DNA from: Elysia chlorotica
Taxonomy: Eukaryota; Mollusca; Gastropoda; Plakobranchidae
DNA length: 64,000 bases
Direction of reading: 5' to 3'
Assembly: GCA_003991915.1 (NCBI GenBank)
Contig: RQTK01000001.1
Location: 731,572-795,571 of the forward strand
The translations under genes and the position numbers were made by a program. The notes beneath the pieces are model-generated. The model worked only from the letters and a program-made list of their open reading frames with translations, was not told the DNA's origin and did not search any database. Of the stretch, positions 1-34,257 are shown piece after piece. The first letter of the stretch is position 1. The number at the start of each line of letters is the position of its first letter.

Positions 1-343
1 GCCAATTTTGCCTTTGTAAAAGAAGAAACAATTGAGGCTACCCATTCACTGTTATGAAGCTGATCTGTGACAGTAAATGAAAAACGTTTCGAAAATACAC
101 AAACGTTCTTTTATTATTATTACGCAAAACCAATCTAATGTATTTAAGATATAATTTTTTTATAGGCATTATATTCGATTCTTTTGTTTGTATAAAGGAC
201 AAGTATATATTACTGATTTTTAATAGTTTCCTTTTGATAGAGGTTTTATATTAACATATTGCATTTGTTTACAAATATTTTGTATAGCATGTAATTAAAA
301 TGGTGATATTATTGGGGTTTTTTCCTCTTCTTGATCATGTTAC

Positions 344-22615
<22,272 letters not shown>

Positions 22616-22719
22616 GCCCCCTGTTCCAATCCCAGGCAGATCTTCTCATGCTGAGCTTGGACACCTGGGGCCTGCCTGCTGCCCCATGGCTTTACGGAGA
22701 TGGATGGTAGGTGGGTTGG

Positions 22720-23190
22720 CTGGGTGTATGGGTGGTTCAATGGTTGATTGGTTGTTGGTTGGTTGGTTGGTTGGTTAGTTGGTGACTTGTTGCTGATTGG
22801 GCTGATCTGGTTCGTTGGTTAATGTTTTGGTTGTCTGGTTGGTTAGTTGATTTCTAAGCGTCCAACATTAGCAAACAGTTTACAGCAAGGACGCGTCTCA
22901 AGAATCTTTATATACTGCTGCACACAGAGAGTGGCGAATAACGGACTTCCGTCTCAGTCCATCAATTTTTTGTGTGTGTTTTGTTTTTGTTTTGTTTGGT
23001 TAGTTTGTTGACGTATATTAGTCTTAGCGTAAAACCGTACCAACTTGGCTATATCGGAGACGACTCCTAAGAATAATCTCCGACACGTTTACGTTCTGTC
23101 ACACAGAGCAGAGGGTCAGGCAGAGCCCGGATACATGGACTCCTATATCAGCGGGTCACATAACACTGCCACCAGCTGCGCTGGATATAA
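22720..23190 (-). repeat. Two adjacent minus-strand SINE remnants upstream of PHLPP exon 1
   Basis: First remnant: a GGTT-rich tail (22740-22850) followed by TAAGCGTCCAACATTAGC, the reverse complement of the usual SINE 3' end. Second remnant: from about 22975, a GTTT-rich tail, then TTAGCGTAAAACC, TTCTGTCACACAGAG and CATGGACTCCTATATCAGC. Both tails point toward lower coordinates. Confidence 0.55.
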
Positions 23191-23199
23191 ATTGGCCAA

Positions 23200-26100
23200 T
23201 ATTGAGTTTCCTAGTGCTCCGTTCCTCAGAGGTTCTGTGGATAAAAGAAGGATTTAGAATAATCCAATATCCATTACAAGTATTGAGTTTGACAAGTACG
23301 AATTAGAAAATAAAAGCATGTAATTGTTTCGTGCATTCCTCGGAAAATGACGGAAGGAAATATGAAAACACCTGAAAAAAGGAAAAGAGAAAGAAAATGG
23401 AAATATAGTAGTTGACTTAAATCAAGAGAGTTGTTAAAATTAATTGAAGAATTTAATACATTGCGCCAAAGCGATTCAATAGATACTAAGCTGCATAATA
23501 ATATACCACGCTATAAAGACGTGTCCACGTATATTACAATTTTGTTAGATGAGCTTCAAACAACTTCAATCCTGGTGATTTTTATGACAAGTTACCTTCA
23601 ATTGTTAGACTTAATGCTCGGATATTTCAGTTATGCTCCAGCCAACCGGAATATGCTTTCGGTTTTTCCCAAGGGTGTTGGGCGGAAACCTGTCTGATCA
23701 GGTGAAGGTCTTTTTCTGTGCACTCTTGTCGCACCTAAGCCTGTCTGTTCAACGAACTGAATGCACTTGAGTTTATGAAGTTATTGAATTGTCTGGTTTA
23801 CTTAAAAGCTATGAAAAGCTCTTAAGTGCACTTGGATATAACTGCCTTGTCTAAATAAGGAAATAAATTGCAATATTGCAAGATGCGAACCAACTGTTAT
23901 ACTTCTAGCTGGAAATTAAAAGGGCGAAAGATTTAATATCTGATGGCTATCATGAAAATAGCCTTTATTGTTGAGGTGATTTAATAACAGACCAAAATGA
24001 TAAACTGTGATTGAGTTGGCAAAAATGAGTTCATTTAAATCATGACACCCTTAATGCCAACTTCTTGGTGGCATCATGGAAGGAGTTATGTGTAACACTG
24101 AAATGTCCTAGTAGGAAGGGTGAAGACGAGCTATATTTAGTGTTATTTTGTTGCCATGTTTTGCTCCGACAGGTTTGTTTCTAACTTTGTATTGGGTCTT
24201 AACAAATCCAGATGGTGAAAGTGGTGTTTAATGGAGCTTGATCCAAACAGAAACACAGTGTATGGTTAGTTGAGGAAACCAAACACAGCGCTCCTCAAGC
24301 TTTTAGTTATGCAACTTTCATGCCTCCCTCAGTCACTGCCTCATGCCTGATTTCCACAGGAAGGTACCTACTACAAGAAAAAAGGAAAACTGACTATCAA
24401 TCTTTATCCCCTCGATTAGGCCCCGTCACCCCCGAGGATTTGCCATATTAGGGAGTAATCCCTCCAAAGATTCCGAGCATGGTTTATCGTCCCCGTGGTG
24501 GCAGGTCCTGTATAGAGCACTGTAAGGTCCTCTCAGGCTGTAACATAATGAATTTGTGTTGGGGAAATGAGATGGCAAGGCTTCCTGCTTGCTTATCTTA
24601 AGTATCAGACCTGTGCCTTTATTGTACTTTGCTAGTGGGCAAGACAACGGCGATATGCTGGTTAAACTATCAACTTAACATTTTTATTGACACCGTATCA
24701 AAATTTATAAAATTATTCAACGCTGAGCCAGTGAGCTGGAGAAGACTTGTAGTGCCAACGTTATTATCCATAAGTAGTTATACTAAAATTCAATTGTCTA
24801 TACCGTTTAAGTTTAGTTTTGTTTTGTTATGATCACACGCCTGCGCATTATTAAAGAATAGTTAAGAAACTATTTATAAATAAGTTACCGCAATTATTTT
24901 TTTTATAAAGCAAGGAGCCTATTTATGGAAATTATGTAAGAAACCCTGAGAAAATATTAAAAGAATCGTCAAGATTTTGAAACAAGTAGAGTGATATATG
25001 GGGATCCACAATGCTTTCCCACCTGGATTTGGGGTCTGGCTAAAGAACATAATCGCTCTGTGGTCTGTGGGTGTCAAACAATCAAGAGCACTTTAAGAAC
25101 ATAACAGTAAATTCCCATTCCGTGTTCTTGTAGACTTGCTCCCTTATTTACGACTTCTATTGTTCGAAGTTGAACAAATAAACACAGTGAAAATAATGTA
25201 GGATTTTTAGCGACTTAGGTTTCTCTAAATCCAACCAAACGATTTGTAATGCTAGCAAAGTCTCATAAGATCTATTCTTTCGGGATTCACATTCTCTCTA
25301 AAAATGACAGTGAATACATTTTATCCCAAATCGTCTGTTTAGCCTGCAAAACCTAATCTATTGTAATAAGCTTGGATCTAGGAGTCAAAGAAATCAGAAT
25401 GATAATGGACTTATTTATTTCTATACTTCTAAACTGGATGTATGGAGAGAATGGACATTCTCTGAAAGCAGCTGCTCTGTGATAGATCACAAAGAAAGAT
25501 TTGTGATTTCGGATCTTGGCCTTTGATCTTTATTGTGTTGACCACACCACGATAAGCAACGATTAGTTTAAACCAAAATAATGCAAACCTCTTTTTATGT
25601 ATGTACGTTCGTTGTTGTTGTTTTGTTTTTGTTGTTGTTATTTGTAGTTTTTTTTAAACTTTTAACATTATCTTTTTTTTCTTTTTTGCATGTTTTTGTT
25701 TTTGCCATAGATTCTTAGTAGAACTCTTTCCTAGTATAACGTCTCCTGTGTTCTCAAGGAGGATCGTATACGGCGACGGGTCCTTAGACTATTGTCTGGT
25801 TTATTTTACTTCTCCCAAACAGGGACAGCGCGGAGATATCAGTATTACCGATACCGATCCAATCAGTAGAGAACGAAATACCACTTATAGATCTGCCCTA
25901 TTGCGGGATCGGAACGAGTTCCTCCCAAATAGAAGTCAAGCCCTCTGCCATTCAACTCCACTCACTCCCACTCAGTAGTTTGAAAATGTTATTATACACT
26001 GAGAATCTCAAATATTGTGTGCATACTAGATAGCTTTTAATATCTAGTTAAAATATTGCTGCATCGATTACTTAAAAAGTTTGGTATTCTTAAATCAAAT

Positions 26101-26590
26101 ATCTCTTAAAGTGCTCGGTCATTATTTTTTGTTTTAAAACAGTTAGATTATGAGCCTTTATACTACTATGTTTTAGTTCTAAAGACATAGCTTGGTAAAG
26201 CTAGAAGTAAGAATGTTTGCCATAATGAAAAATAAAAAATAAGGCAGTTTCGGCAAAATAAGTAATATCACTTTTGAACGATAATATTATTTCAATGGGG
26301 TGGTTTAGTTTACGCTGTTATATTATTTTTGAACCAAAAAAGCGTGCTTTGCATAATTTATCTGAACATCTGAAATGTGTGAAATTAAAAACATCCTTTT
26401 ACAATTCTTTTGAGTCAGTTCAACATCATTTTACGACGTGTTTAGAGATTTCTCTTCGCCTCTCTTCTTGATTCGGTTCAGTTTGTTTACTGTCTTTATG
26501 GCTTGTTTACGTCTATAAAAAGATTCCAACACACAAGACAGGTCAGCTTAACGCTTGGTTCGGCAATCATTTTGACACCTCTCGGTGTGA
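23200..26590. other. Intergenic sequence between PHLPP and the SLC28 region
   Basis: AT-rich unique sequence. A possible minus-strand SINE lies at about 25745-25985 and GTT runs near 25610-25690. No coding exon was recognised here on either strand. Confidence 0.5.
25745..25985 (-). repeat. Possible SINE-like repeat
   Basis: Shares ATCGTATACGGCGACGGG with the repeat starting near 39746 (ATCGTTTACGGCGACGGG), followed in both by an (A/G)CCGATCCAATCAGTAG-like segment. A tRNA-like head is not clear. Confidence 0.35.
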
Positions 26591-26610
26591 TTTATTTGAA
26601 AGTTGTGTAA

Positions 26611-26700
26611 CTAACTGAGTTTATAACTATAATTATAGAGGTAAGCGATATAGGACAGAGCCCCATCCACTTGACAGTCAGTTTCTGTCTGAGTGAAAGT
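26611..26700 (-). CDS. Candidate terminal exon of a minus-strand gene (possibly SLC28)
   Basis: A pyrimidine-rich acceptor CTTCCCCTCAG at 26701 opens a frame of 29 codons (TFTQTETDCQVDGALSYIAY and nine more) ending in TAG at 26611-26613. AATAAA follows on the same strand at 26591-26596. It lies downstream of the two SLC28 exons, where a 3' end of that gene would be expected. The peptide has no motif I can tie to SLC28; support is splice site, stop and poly(A) signal only. Confidence 0.25.
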   Translation of the reverse strand, partial: TFTQTETDCQVDGALSYIAYLYNYSYKLS

Positions 26701-26995
26701 CTGAGGGGAAGCGTGGGAACGATTATGTTTCGAAAAGACATACCCCCCCCCCTTTTTTTTTTAATTTCATCTCCAAAAGAGTTTGAAAAAAAAAGGAAAT
26801 TGAAAATGAAGTGTTTTCCGTAATTAAAAAGCCTCAAAAAGCCATGAAACACATGAACCCAATAACTGTTTTTGCAGGTCGTTACAAAGATAGTAAAAAA
26901 GGTCGCTAAGCATAATGGTTGAAATGTGCAACCGATATGCGTCACTGCGAGCGCACAGCGGTAAAGCATTTTTTATTCAATCTTTGACACTGTAC

Positions 26996-27290
26996 GAGGT
27001 GACATAGCCAGTCAAACGAGACTTAAGTGGATACATGCATACATTTTGCTTGCTTTGTGATTATATGCCCAGATGTCGATGGTTGCTGGAAATTTATTGG
27101 TTTGAAAAAATGCAACCAAGAGGTGACATACCCAGTCAAACGAGACTTAAGTGGAAACATGCATACATTTCGCTTGCTTTGTATTATATATTATATTATA
27201 AATTATATTCAATATTATAGTACTTTATTATATGCCCTGATGTCAATAGTTGCTGGAAATTTATTAGTGAGAAAAAATGCAACCACTTTC
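26996..27290. repeat. 124-bp tandem duplication with an AT-rich insertion
   Basis: GAGGTGACATA at 26996 and 27120 begin two copies that share AGTCAAACGAGACTTAAGTGG and GTTGCTGGAAATTTATT. The second copy is interrupted by TATTATA-type sequence at about 27185-27225. Confidence 0.85.
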
Positions 27291-27551
27291 ATTTCCAGTT
27301 TCATAATAATTATTTTTGAGATATCAAAAACTTTATTTAGCCCTTTTATTAAGCTAATAAGAAAAAAGCGATACACACATTTGTTATGCTAGTGGTGACT
27401 GAGTTCCAACGTTCGGGACATAGGCAATGTCCAAAAAGCTCAGTGTAGTTTTCAGTGTTATTTTTATCAAGGAAAAAAACAAGTGGGTGAGATGGCGATG
27501 GTCCGTATTCCAAATAGACTGAGTTTCTGGTATTATTAGGTCACTGTATTT

Positions 27552-27801
27552 GGGGGGCGCGGTGCCCCTGGGCTCTAATATCAGCTTCCGACGCAAAAGG
27601 TCCGTGGTTCGAGCCTTGGCGATTTCGCTCCCTACTGTTTGTATCGGTGTCAGTTAATATGACTGGCTAAGAAAAGAGTCATCGTATCCTCACCCTGTCT
27701 CGTGTGTGGCAACACATTAAATTGTCAGACGTCAGTCTTGGGACCTGTCCACAATATATCATATATAGTGCTGATGTTGGATGCTAAACTCACCTCAGAT
27801 T
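27552..27801 (+). repeat. tRNA-derived SINE with target-site duplication
   Basis: Full-length copy starting GGGGGGCGCGGTG, with B box GTGGTTCGAGCC, the central domain ATTGTCAGACGTCAGTCTTG and the 3' end GATGTTGGATGCTAAA. ACTGTATTT occurs on both sides (27543-27551 and 27802-27810). Confidence 0.85.
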
Positions 27802-27929
27802 ACTGTATTTAATAATATCTGTATTGATTTTACATGAAAAAGTATGCGCCCATGATACTTGCTATCCGGAGAATTTATGAAGTACCAAAAGTCCAACTAA
27901 CAGGATATGATGTTTCGAAGAAGCACAGG

Positions 27930-28215
27930 CATGATGTAAAAGTTATCCAGAATGTACACTTTCAAGACAAAACAATCTTTCCCTTTCCATGACAACAAGC
28001 TTAGAAAGCGTTCACGGTTGATATTTTCCCCAATCCATACTAAAAAGTTCAACGCGAATGAGAAAAATACAACCCTATTTCTGTGCCATCAAATTACAAA
28101 ACTTAAGTTTCCCGAAACTCGCCGCCATATACCACTAGACACCCTCATCTTTTCGCAAAGAAATTGGGTGCTCTTTATACAATTCTGAAGGTCTATTTGT
28201 GCTTCTGCGAAACTC
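27930..28215 (+). repeat. Dispersed repeat family R2, copy 1
   Basis: Shares TTCAAGACAAAACAATC, AAGC.TTCA.....GATATTT, CCATCAAATTA and AAACTCGCCGC in order with 60900-61190. The translated segment FPETRRHI is also found, with changes, in the other copies. Confidence 0.7.
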
Positions 28216-28854
28216 CATATCCTGTGGCCCAAACATTTTGATGAAGAGAGTGGACCATGAAGCGCTTCAGAGAAAGGTGATACAAAGTAATTTCACAATC
28301 AGCCAAGAACATCGAACGCAGCAAGCCTATCTCGTAGGCATGCCCCGAGACAAAAGTCTGAAAAATAAACTTGTTGCCATACAGAGGACTGCAATGTATT
28401 TTTCTTGGGGACAGTCGGGAGCTGAACTAGGACACCGCTTCGTTCATTTTGATCAAAGAGTACTTACCAAAGGTGGAGGAGGGGAAGCAAGAAGTGCGTC
28501 CTTGGTCTTACACCTGGTTTTTGTATTATTTATTAAATGATTTTTTAAATGATTCCATGATTCATGTTGTTGAGAAATAATATATTATTGAAATAAACGA
28601 ACCAACTGATATCTCAATAACAAAAAACAATATTTCGTAATTATCTATACTGTCTGTGTTTTAAATTGACTATTTCTTTAAAAGGTAAAGATCCACATTT
28701 GACGTGTTCATCAACTTCATTTATTTCCACACGTTTCTCTCTTACATTTGAATCCATTTTCCATGTAGGTTTAAACTGATTAAAATTGGGTTTATTAAAT
28801 AAAGAGGTGACATAATTAAATAATGCAATATGTATTATAAAAATTCTATCAATG

Positions 28855-31800
28855 GAGAGGATATAATAAAATGTTCGTAAGAATGTAATAAAATGTCCGT
28901 AAGTATTAAATGCGTGAAGTGTTTACGGAATATTAGAAACTGCACAGGTAAGACACTTCTTATTGCGGCGAACATTGTTATTATCTTCAGTGTCCTACAG
29001 CGCCTTGGGTCATCCCATGAAACATGCAGAAAGCGTTTACACTCCATATAGCCCATTATAACATGGGGAAAGAATGATAGTAATCACGCTATCTGGTTCT
29101 TCAGCATAAGTAACAAACCTGAAATAAAGACCGGGCTCTCTATATGGATACATATTGCTAGATCAGCAAGATAAAAAACAACAAACTTACTGTTATTTTC
29201 TTTTTACCATAAAAAGTGAAAGAGAGTGATATTACAATAGATGGGATCGATAACCGTGCAGCCGGTATAAAGGAATTTAAGTTGTGAAGATCTACATCGA
29301 ATATATACTGCTGTAGGGCTCGAGAGATTGGCGCAAGGAGTCTTTAAATTACAGATTTCAGACAGCTAGCGCAAGAACACGTACCGTATACATTTACCTA
29401 TTACTGTTCTAGTTTTCACAGGAGTCATGAAACAAACTAAGCTTATCAATGTAATAAGAAAACCATAAAGGTGTCGTGTCTTTGTATCTCTTATGTTTTG
29501 TGACCATGAGACTTGGTAAGGTAAAACTGTCACATCGACATGGTGACTGAAACTTAAGTTTCGTGTTAGCAGTGTACCGTGTTCGCCGTATGTTCGCTGT
29601 TTTATTGGACTGAGCCTGTGCCTACAAAAGTAGATGTAGGTTTATTCTTAAGATATAGCGATAGTGGATCGAGGACCACACAGATTGACGAAATGACGTA
29701 AAATGATGTTGTAGTAAACCAAACGTCTCCCGTTTGTTTCTGCAGTGGTGTGGCTGTATGCAGAAATCAAAATGATACATGCATGAAGCATTAAGACGGC
29801 AACAGGAATGTTCTATTTTGTTTGGAAAATACATTTTAAACTATTGGACTAAAATAATTCAGCTGGTAGCAGTCACATGGTTATGATTCCTGAACGAAGA
29901 ATCTAGAAGAGCGGGGTAAATGACCTGAGCGGTTTTAACAGGAAATTATAATATGCAAAAATCATTCCAAGTTCGCGCTTCCGTAAACAAAATAACAAGT
30001 TTTTTGCACGTCATGTTGCGTTTTTTTAAACAAAATCCTTGGCCTTGAAGAGAAGGACATTTTCTCTCATCAAAAGCATTGCTCATAAAAAAACACAATA
30101 TTGAAGTCAGACAAGATGGTTTGCGTGTTTAGCTGATGCGTGCAAAATACCCAAATCAGCACTTCGCAAAAGTTTTAGTGATTAATGTGCATTTAAAATA
30201 AACGTCACCAAAACTTAAAAAAAAAAAGATTCAAAACTTTAAACACATCAAATTTTTCTAGAATGCCTCTATAAATATAGACGCAGGTAGTATAATTATT
30301 TAGTCTCAGATAGTAATAAAAGGAGGTCATGTTAAAAGTGATTTATGAAATGAGCTTTGTTATTGAAATATTGAAAAATTGAGCCATGCGCGTAACCACT
30401 GGGCATGTTTTGATCCAGATAGCTGTTCAAGCCGGACTCTAGCTTTGCATGTACATTTCATCTGTAAATGACGACCAACACTTGGCTAGCTTTTTGTGCT
30501 CGAGTCTTTAACGGCTAAACGTGGAGAGGTAGTTACACGATACTTTACATGTACTAGGCCTACTATCTTCATTATTCTAGATCTAGCTGTGTGGACTTGA
30601 GGTTTAAAAATGATTCCAATTTAAGCATGCTTTACCTTTCTATTTTGATGGTTGTTTTTATAGGAAAAATGCGTTTATGCGTAAGAAATTTAAAAGCAAA
30701 ATTTAATATGCGTGAGTGATCATCGAACCTAGGGCTTATTTATATTTCCGTCCATGTGCAGGACACACATTGTTTTGTTATTGTAATTGATGACAACTGT
30801 ATAATCATCAATTTATTATAATAATGTTTTCAACTGTCGTATTTATTTACACACAAAACATCTTCAGAAAACAGATACAATTTTATAACAATGAGTTCTC
30901 TATAGAGAGAGGGGAACCGCTCTCTCTGCCCCTCTTCAAGTCTAAAGTGTCCTAGGTTCCCCTGAGGGATCTCATACAACGCAACTCTATAATAATAACT
31001 ATAAAGCTATATAACAATGACTAGGATCTAGATCTTGCTGGTTTAAATAACTAAAAGTCAGGAAATCCAGGAATGTGATTCTACCCTTCCATCAAATTCG
31101 GACAGCCTGCGTGAATAGGCTTAAGGCTTAAGGCCTGGGGTTCCCAATGGCCCGCAACAAAAGACCATCTACATTTCCGTGCCTTTGAAAGGATTCTTTT
31201 ACAGGTTTTGTCCCACCTCGAACGAGACCTACATTTTTTTCGCATCCTGACCTTAACACCAGCGTCAGGCGTTGGGTCAGCACCTGCTAGACGTATCATT
31301 CTGGTACAGTATTCACCATTCAGGCGGTTCTAGGAGAGACAGGTTTTATTCTGATGTATGGAGGCCTTGCCATAATGGGACCCATACAGAAAAGGAAAGC
31401 GATAGGCAATTAGTTACACGGAATCGTATTGCAAAGGAACAAGGGGTCCTTTCATTTGCAACCCCAGAGAACAATGCATGGCTGGAAGTGGCGAAAAAGC
31501 CTCAAGAAAAAGGCGTTATGCCTAGGGTATTAAGGATGGAGGTTTAGTGATAGATAAACATACCGATTATATGACACACGCAGAGAAAAAAAAATATAAT
31601 AGAAAATGCTAACAAAATATTATACATGTTGGCTAAATCACAACTCTTGAATTATTTGAAGTTCAAATATCAATTAAGATGTAATACAATAACTATTATA
31701 TTCCGTAGGAGCATAATCAAAAAGGACAAACGCAAAGGCGTCTTCACGCTTATTTGGAAATGTATAACTGGGAATTTTCTTACAAGGTGTCTTCGTCCTT

Positions 31801-32042
31801 GACCCAGTCTCCTCTCTTTTGACGTTAAGATAAATAAGATTTTTTTTTTTCCTCTTCTTTGCATTCTACCAATATTGGAAAGTATTCTGTCTTGTTTGTA
31901 TCTTCAAATCTTGTTTGCCCACATTAATTGTAATTGAAAAGAGGAGTGTCTTTATCATTGCATTTTTAATAACGTTCTTATCCTTTGAGGTAATGGGCGC
32001 TTGGTGGAGGGTAAACTCTTCTCTTCTCTCTCTCTCTCTCTA
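28855..32042 (+). repeat. Large duplicated block, copy A
   Basis: Collinear with copy B at 34258-37640, from CGTGAAGTGTTTACGGAA near the left end to the TCTC run at the right end. The middle (about 30240-30480) differs in content from copy B, and about 350 bp present in B near 36990-37340 is absent here. A minus-strand frame at 31299-31081 (IRLAGADPTPDAGVKVRMRK) recurs in copy B. I recognise no gene family in the block. Confidence 0.9.
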
Positions 32043-32835
32043 CTAACCTGAAGAAGCAGCACAACAGTCAAACTCGGACACCATCGATTCCCAGGAAATG
32101 CATAAGAAATAAGCCATGCCCGAGTAATTACTATTTGGGATCAAACATTTTTTAGGAAAGAAATAATTTTTTAGAGAAACCGTCAACAATTTTCAGCCAG
32201 GTAATCCCATGACTGAAGAATTATTCTCACTGACACACCAGTGCATTGCACATGACATGTATAATTAGTGATTTTTGGTTTATTTGATCTGGTACTGGTA
32301 GCGTAACAGAGTGATGGTTTCCATCATTTTCAATGAGTTAATCTAAAAATTACCAGAAAAAGAACCAAAACGACAAAGCAGCAAGAAATACACACACAAA
32401 TTTACCCTATCTATTTTGACTTTTTTTTCTTACTACATGTATCTACAAACCACTTACAATTGAAACAATGCCTACTTCTACCAATGGGAAGCTATTTCTC
32501 AACCCAAAACATTTACCTTCTACTTCCTTCTCAAAATATTAATTTCATTTTTTAAAAAAAAGAACATCTCTCTCTCTGCGCCCACACCCCTCCCCCCTCG
32601 CTTGAGTACTATATGAATAGACTATTTAGCAAAATATAGTCTGAAAGTTGTACAAAAGATACCTAGTCTGTATTAGGTGGACATTGAGTTAATGCTCTTG
32701 GAATATAGCTACATGATAGAGTAAGGAGGCCCTCGATTACAAATCTAGCTGAGTAAAATATACTAACATAGCACACGACTTGATTTGTTAGGTCAGCTCA
32801 TCACAAAAAGTGCGATAACTATCTATGTAACTCAC
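32043..32835. other. Sequence between copy A and the SLC28 exons
   Basis: AT-rich sequence without a recognised exon. The next SLC28 exon, which should encode the CGFAN-type motif, was looked for here and not found. Confidence 0.5.
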
Positions 32836-32937
32836 TGAGATGGCTCCACCAGGAAGCAGCTGGCCCGTGGCGTCCAGAATGATGTCATCTGTGGGCGTCC
32901 AATGCCAGGTGGCATTGCTCGATGACATGGTGTAGTT
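32836..32937 (-). CDS. SLC28 concentrative nucleoside transporter, exon (extracellular loop before the CGFAN motif)
   Basis: A 34-codon, phase 0-0 exon between TTCCCAG and TCA/GTGAGT. It encodes a loop with ATWHWTPTDDIILD and ends LLPGGAIS. Invertebrate CNTs carry a comparable insert with an Asn-Ala/Gly-Thr-(Trp/Tyr) sequence and a Gly-Gly-x-Ile-Ser stretch just before the helix that holds the Ala-Leu-Cys-Gly-Phe-Ala-Asn signature. It joins the exon at 33360-33521 directly in frame. Confidence 0.8.
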
Positions 32938-33359
32938 CTGGGAATAATTTAGAGGTAAACTTTATCTTTCCGTTAATGATAATCTACTGCTCGGTTGGTT
33001 TACATGCTACCACACAGAAACAGTGCGGGCATAAGATTTGAATGATGACGAATGCTACCTTAAAGAGAGGGTTCCTCCAAATCTTTCCTGTAATTACTGT
33101 ATTATCAATTAGCACAAGATAAAATGATTTGCATGCAATTTACCCACTTGTGGAGCCCAGAAAAAAATGTATCAAGACGGCGCCTGTTGAGTTTAGTAAG
33201 TACCATACGTCTCATTTTGAAAATTATGCTTTAAATTAACGTACCCATTCCACATGCTTCATAGAGACTTCAGATTATTTAAGTGAGAAGTTCTACCAGC
33301 AGGAAGAATACGGTTATATATACCTACACTCCAGTCATGTCATACCAGCGTTAATGTAC

Positions 33360-33521
33360 CTGGAGGATGCGGTTGTTTGCCCGCATGATGCCCAGATCCT
33401 CAAAGGCGAGGAACTCGTTGACGAAGACCTTGATGCCGAGCATGCGCGCCACGGGTCTGCAGTCGGCCAGGTCCACGCCCATGATCAGCGCTAGCGGCCA
33501 CATCAGGTAGGAGCAGACATA
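33360..33521 (-). CDS. SLC28 concentrative nucleoside transporter, exon (core domain)
   Basis: A 54-codon, phase 0-0 exon between TTTCCCTCAG and CAG/GTACAT. It encodes SYLMWPLALIMGVDLADC and ARMLGIKVFVNEFLAFEDLG. Pro-Leu-Ala-x-x-Met-Gly-Val and Gly-x-Lys-x-Phe-x-Asn-Glu-Phe-(V/L)-Ala-(Y/F) are hallmarks of the CNT family, which imports nucleosides with Na+ or H+; the Asn-Glu pair contributes to the substrate site. GC-rich third positions contrast with the AT-rich surroundings. No further SLC28 exon was recognised on either side, so whether the gene is whole and functional is unknown. Confidence 0.92.
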
Positions 33522-33599
33522 CTGAGGGAAACACACACTCTTAACGTTTGTACAGGAAACTTCGAGGGCTAGCACAGGTTGGAAACTTTCAAGGGTCAA

Positions 33600-34257
33600 A
33601 ACTAATGATGAACCACCCTTCTACAACTGCTTTAAAGTTTAGTTTATGCCTTAGAAAGAAGAAATGTTATGAAAGAAATGAAGGAATCGAGGATACGGGA
33701 GAAATAAAGTGGAATTAAAGAAATGAGACTCAACTTGCCTAAAAAGCCATTTTCACAAAAGCCGCAACGAACCCCACACTACGCACTTTTTGCCGATAGA
33801 AAAGTTTGAGACGTTTTGAACTATTAAAGGTTTTACAGAGACGGCTGTGTTACAGAACATTTCTAGCCGCCCTTTTGTTTTATTTGACACATTTGTAGTT
33901 GTGGGTAGTGTCCAGTTAACTTGGCAGCCGGAACGCAGCCTGGTTCTCCGTTTTTGTTTTTTTTTTTTTTTTTTTTTTTTTGGTTTTTTTTTAACGCATT
34001 TTTCGTTGCATTAAATAAATTAATGTGAACCTGTTTTGTGTTGATAGCACATGCGCCAAGTAAATTATCATTGGAATTCTTGCTATAGTCGTGGCCGAAT
34101 ATGTAATTTTAACATAGAGAAATGCGTGCGCAAGCGTAAAAGTGAGTCTGTCGACTGCAATAACTAAATGAGAACCTTGCTTGTTTACATACTTATATGA
34201 TGCCTAGCGTTACGTTTTTTTGCTTTGCATCTTCTGTGCCAATCTGAACTTCGAAAG
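33600..34257. other. Sequence between the SLC28 exon and copy B
   Basis: Contains a T-run at 33957-33981 and AT-rich sequence; no exon was seen. Confidence 0.5.

Noticed and set aside
28199-28540. 113-codon plus frame between R2 and block A
   Set aside because: Begins within the R2 repeat and has no recognised family; insufficient support.
31081-31299. 72-codon basic frame in block A, with a counterpart in block B
   Set aside because: Shared by the two copies because the DNA is duplicated; no start context, domain or further support.
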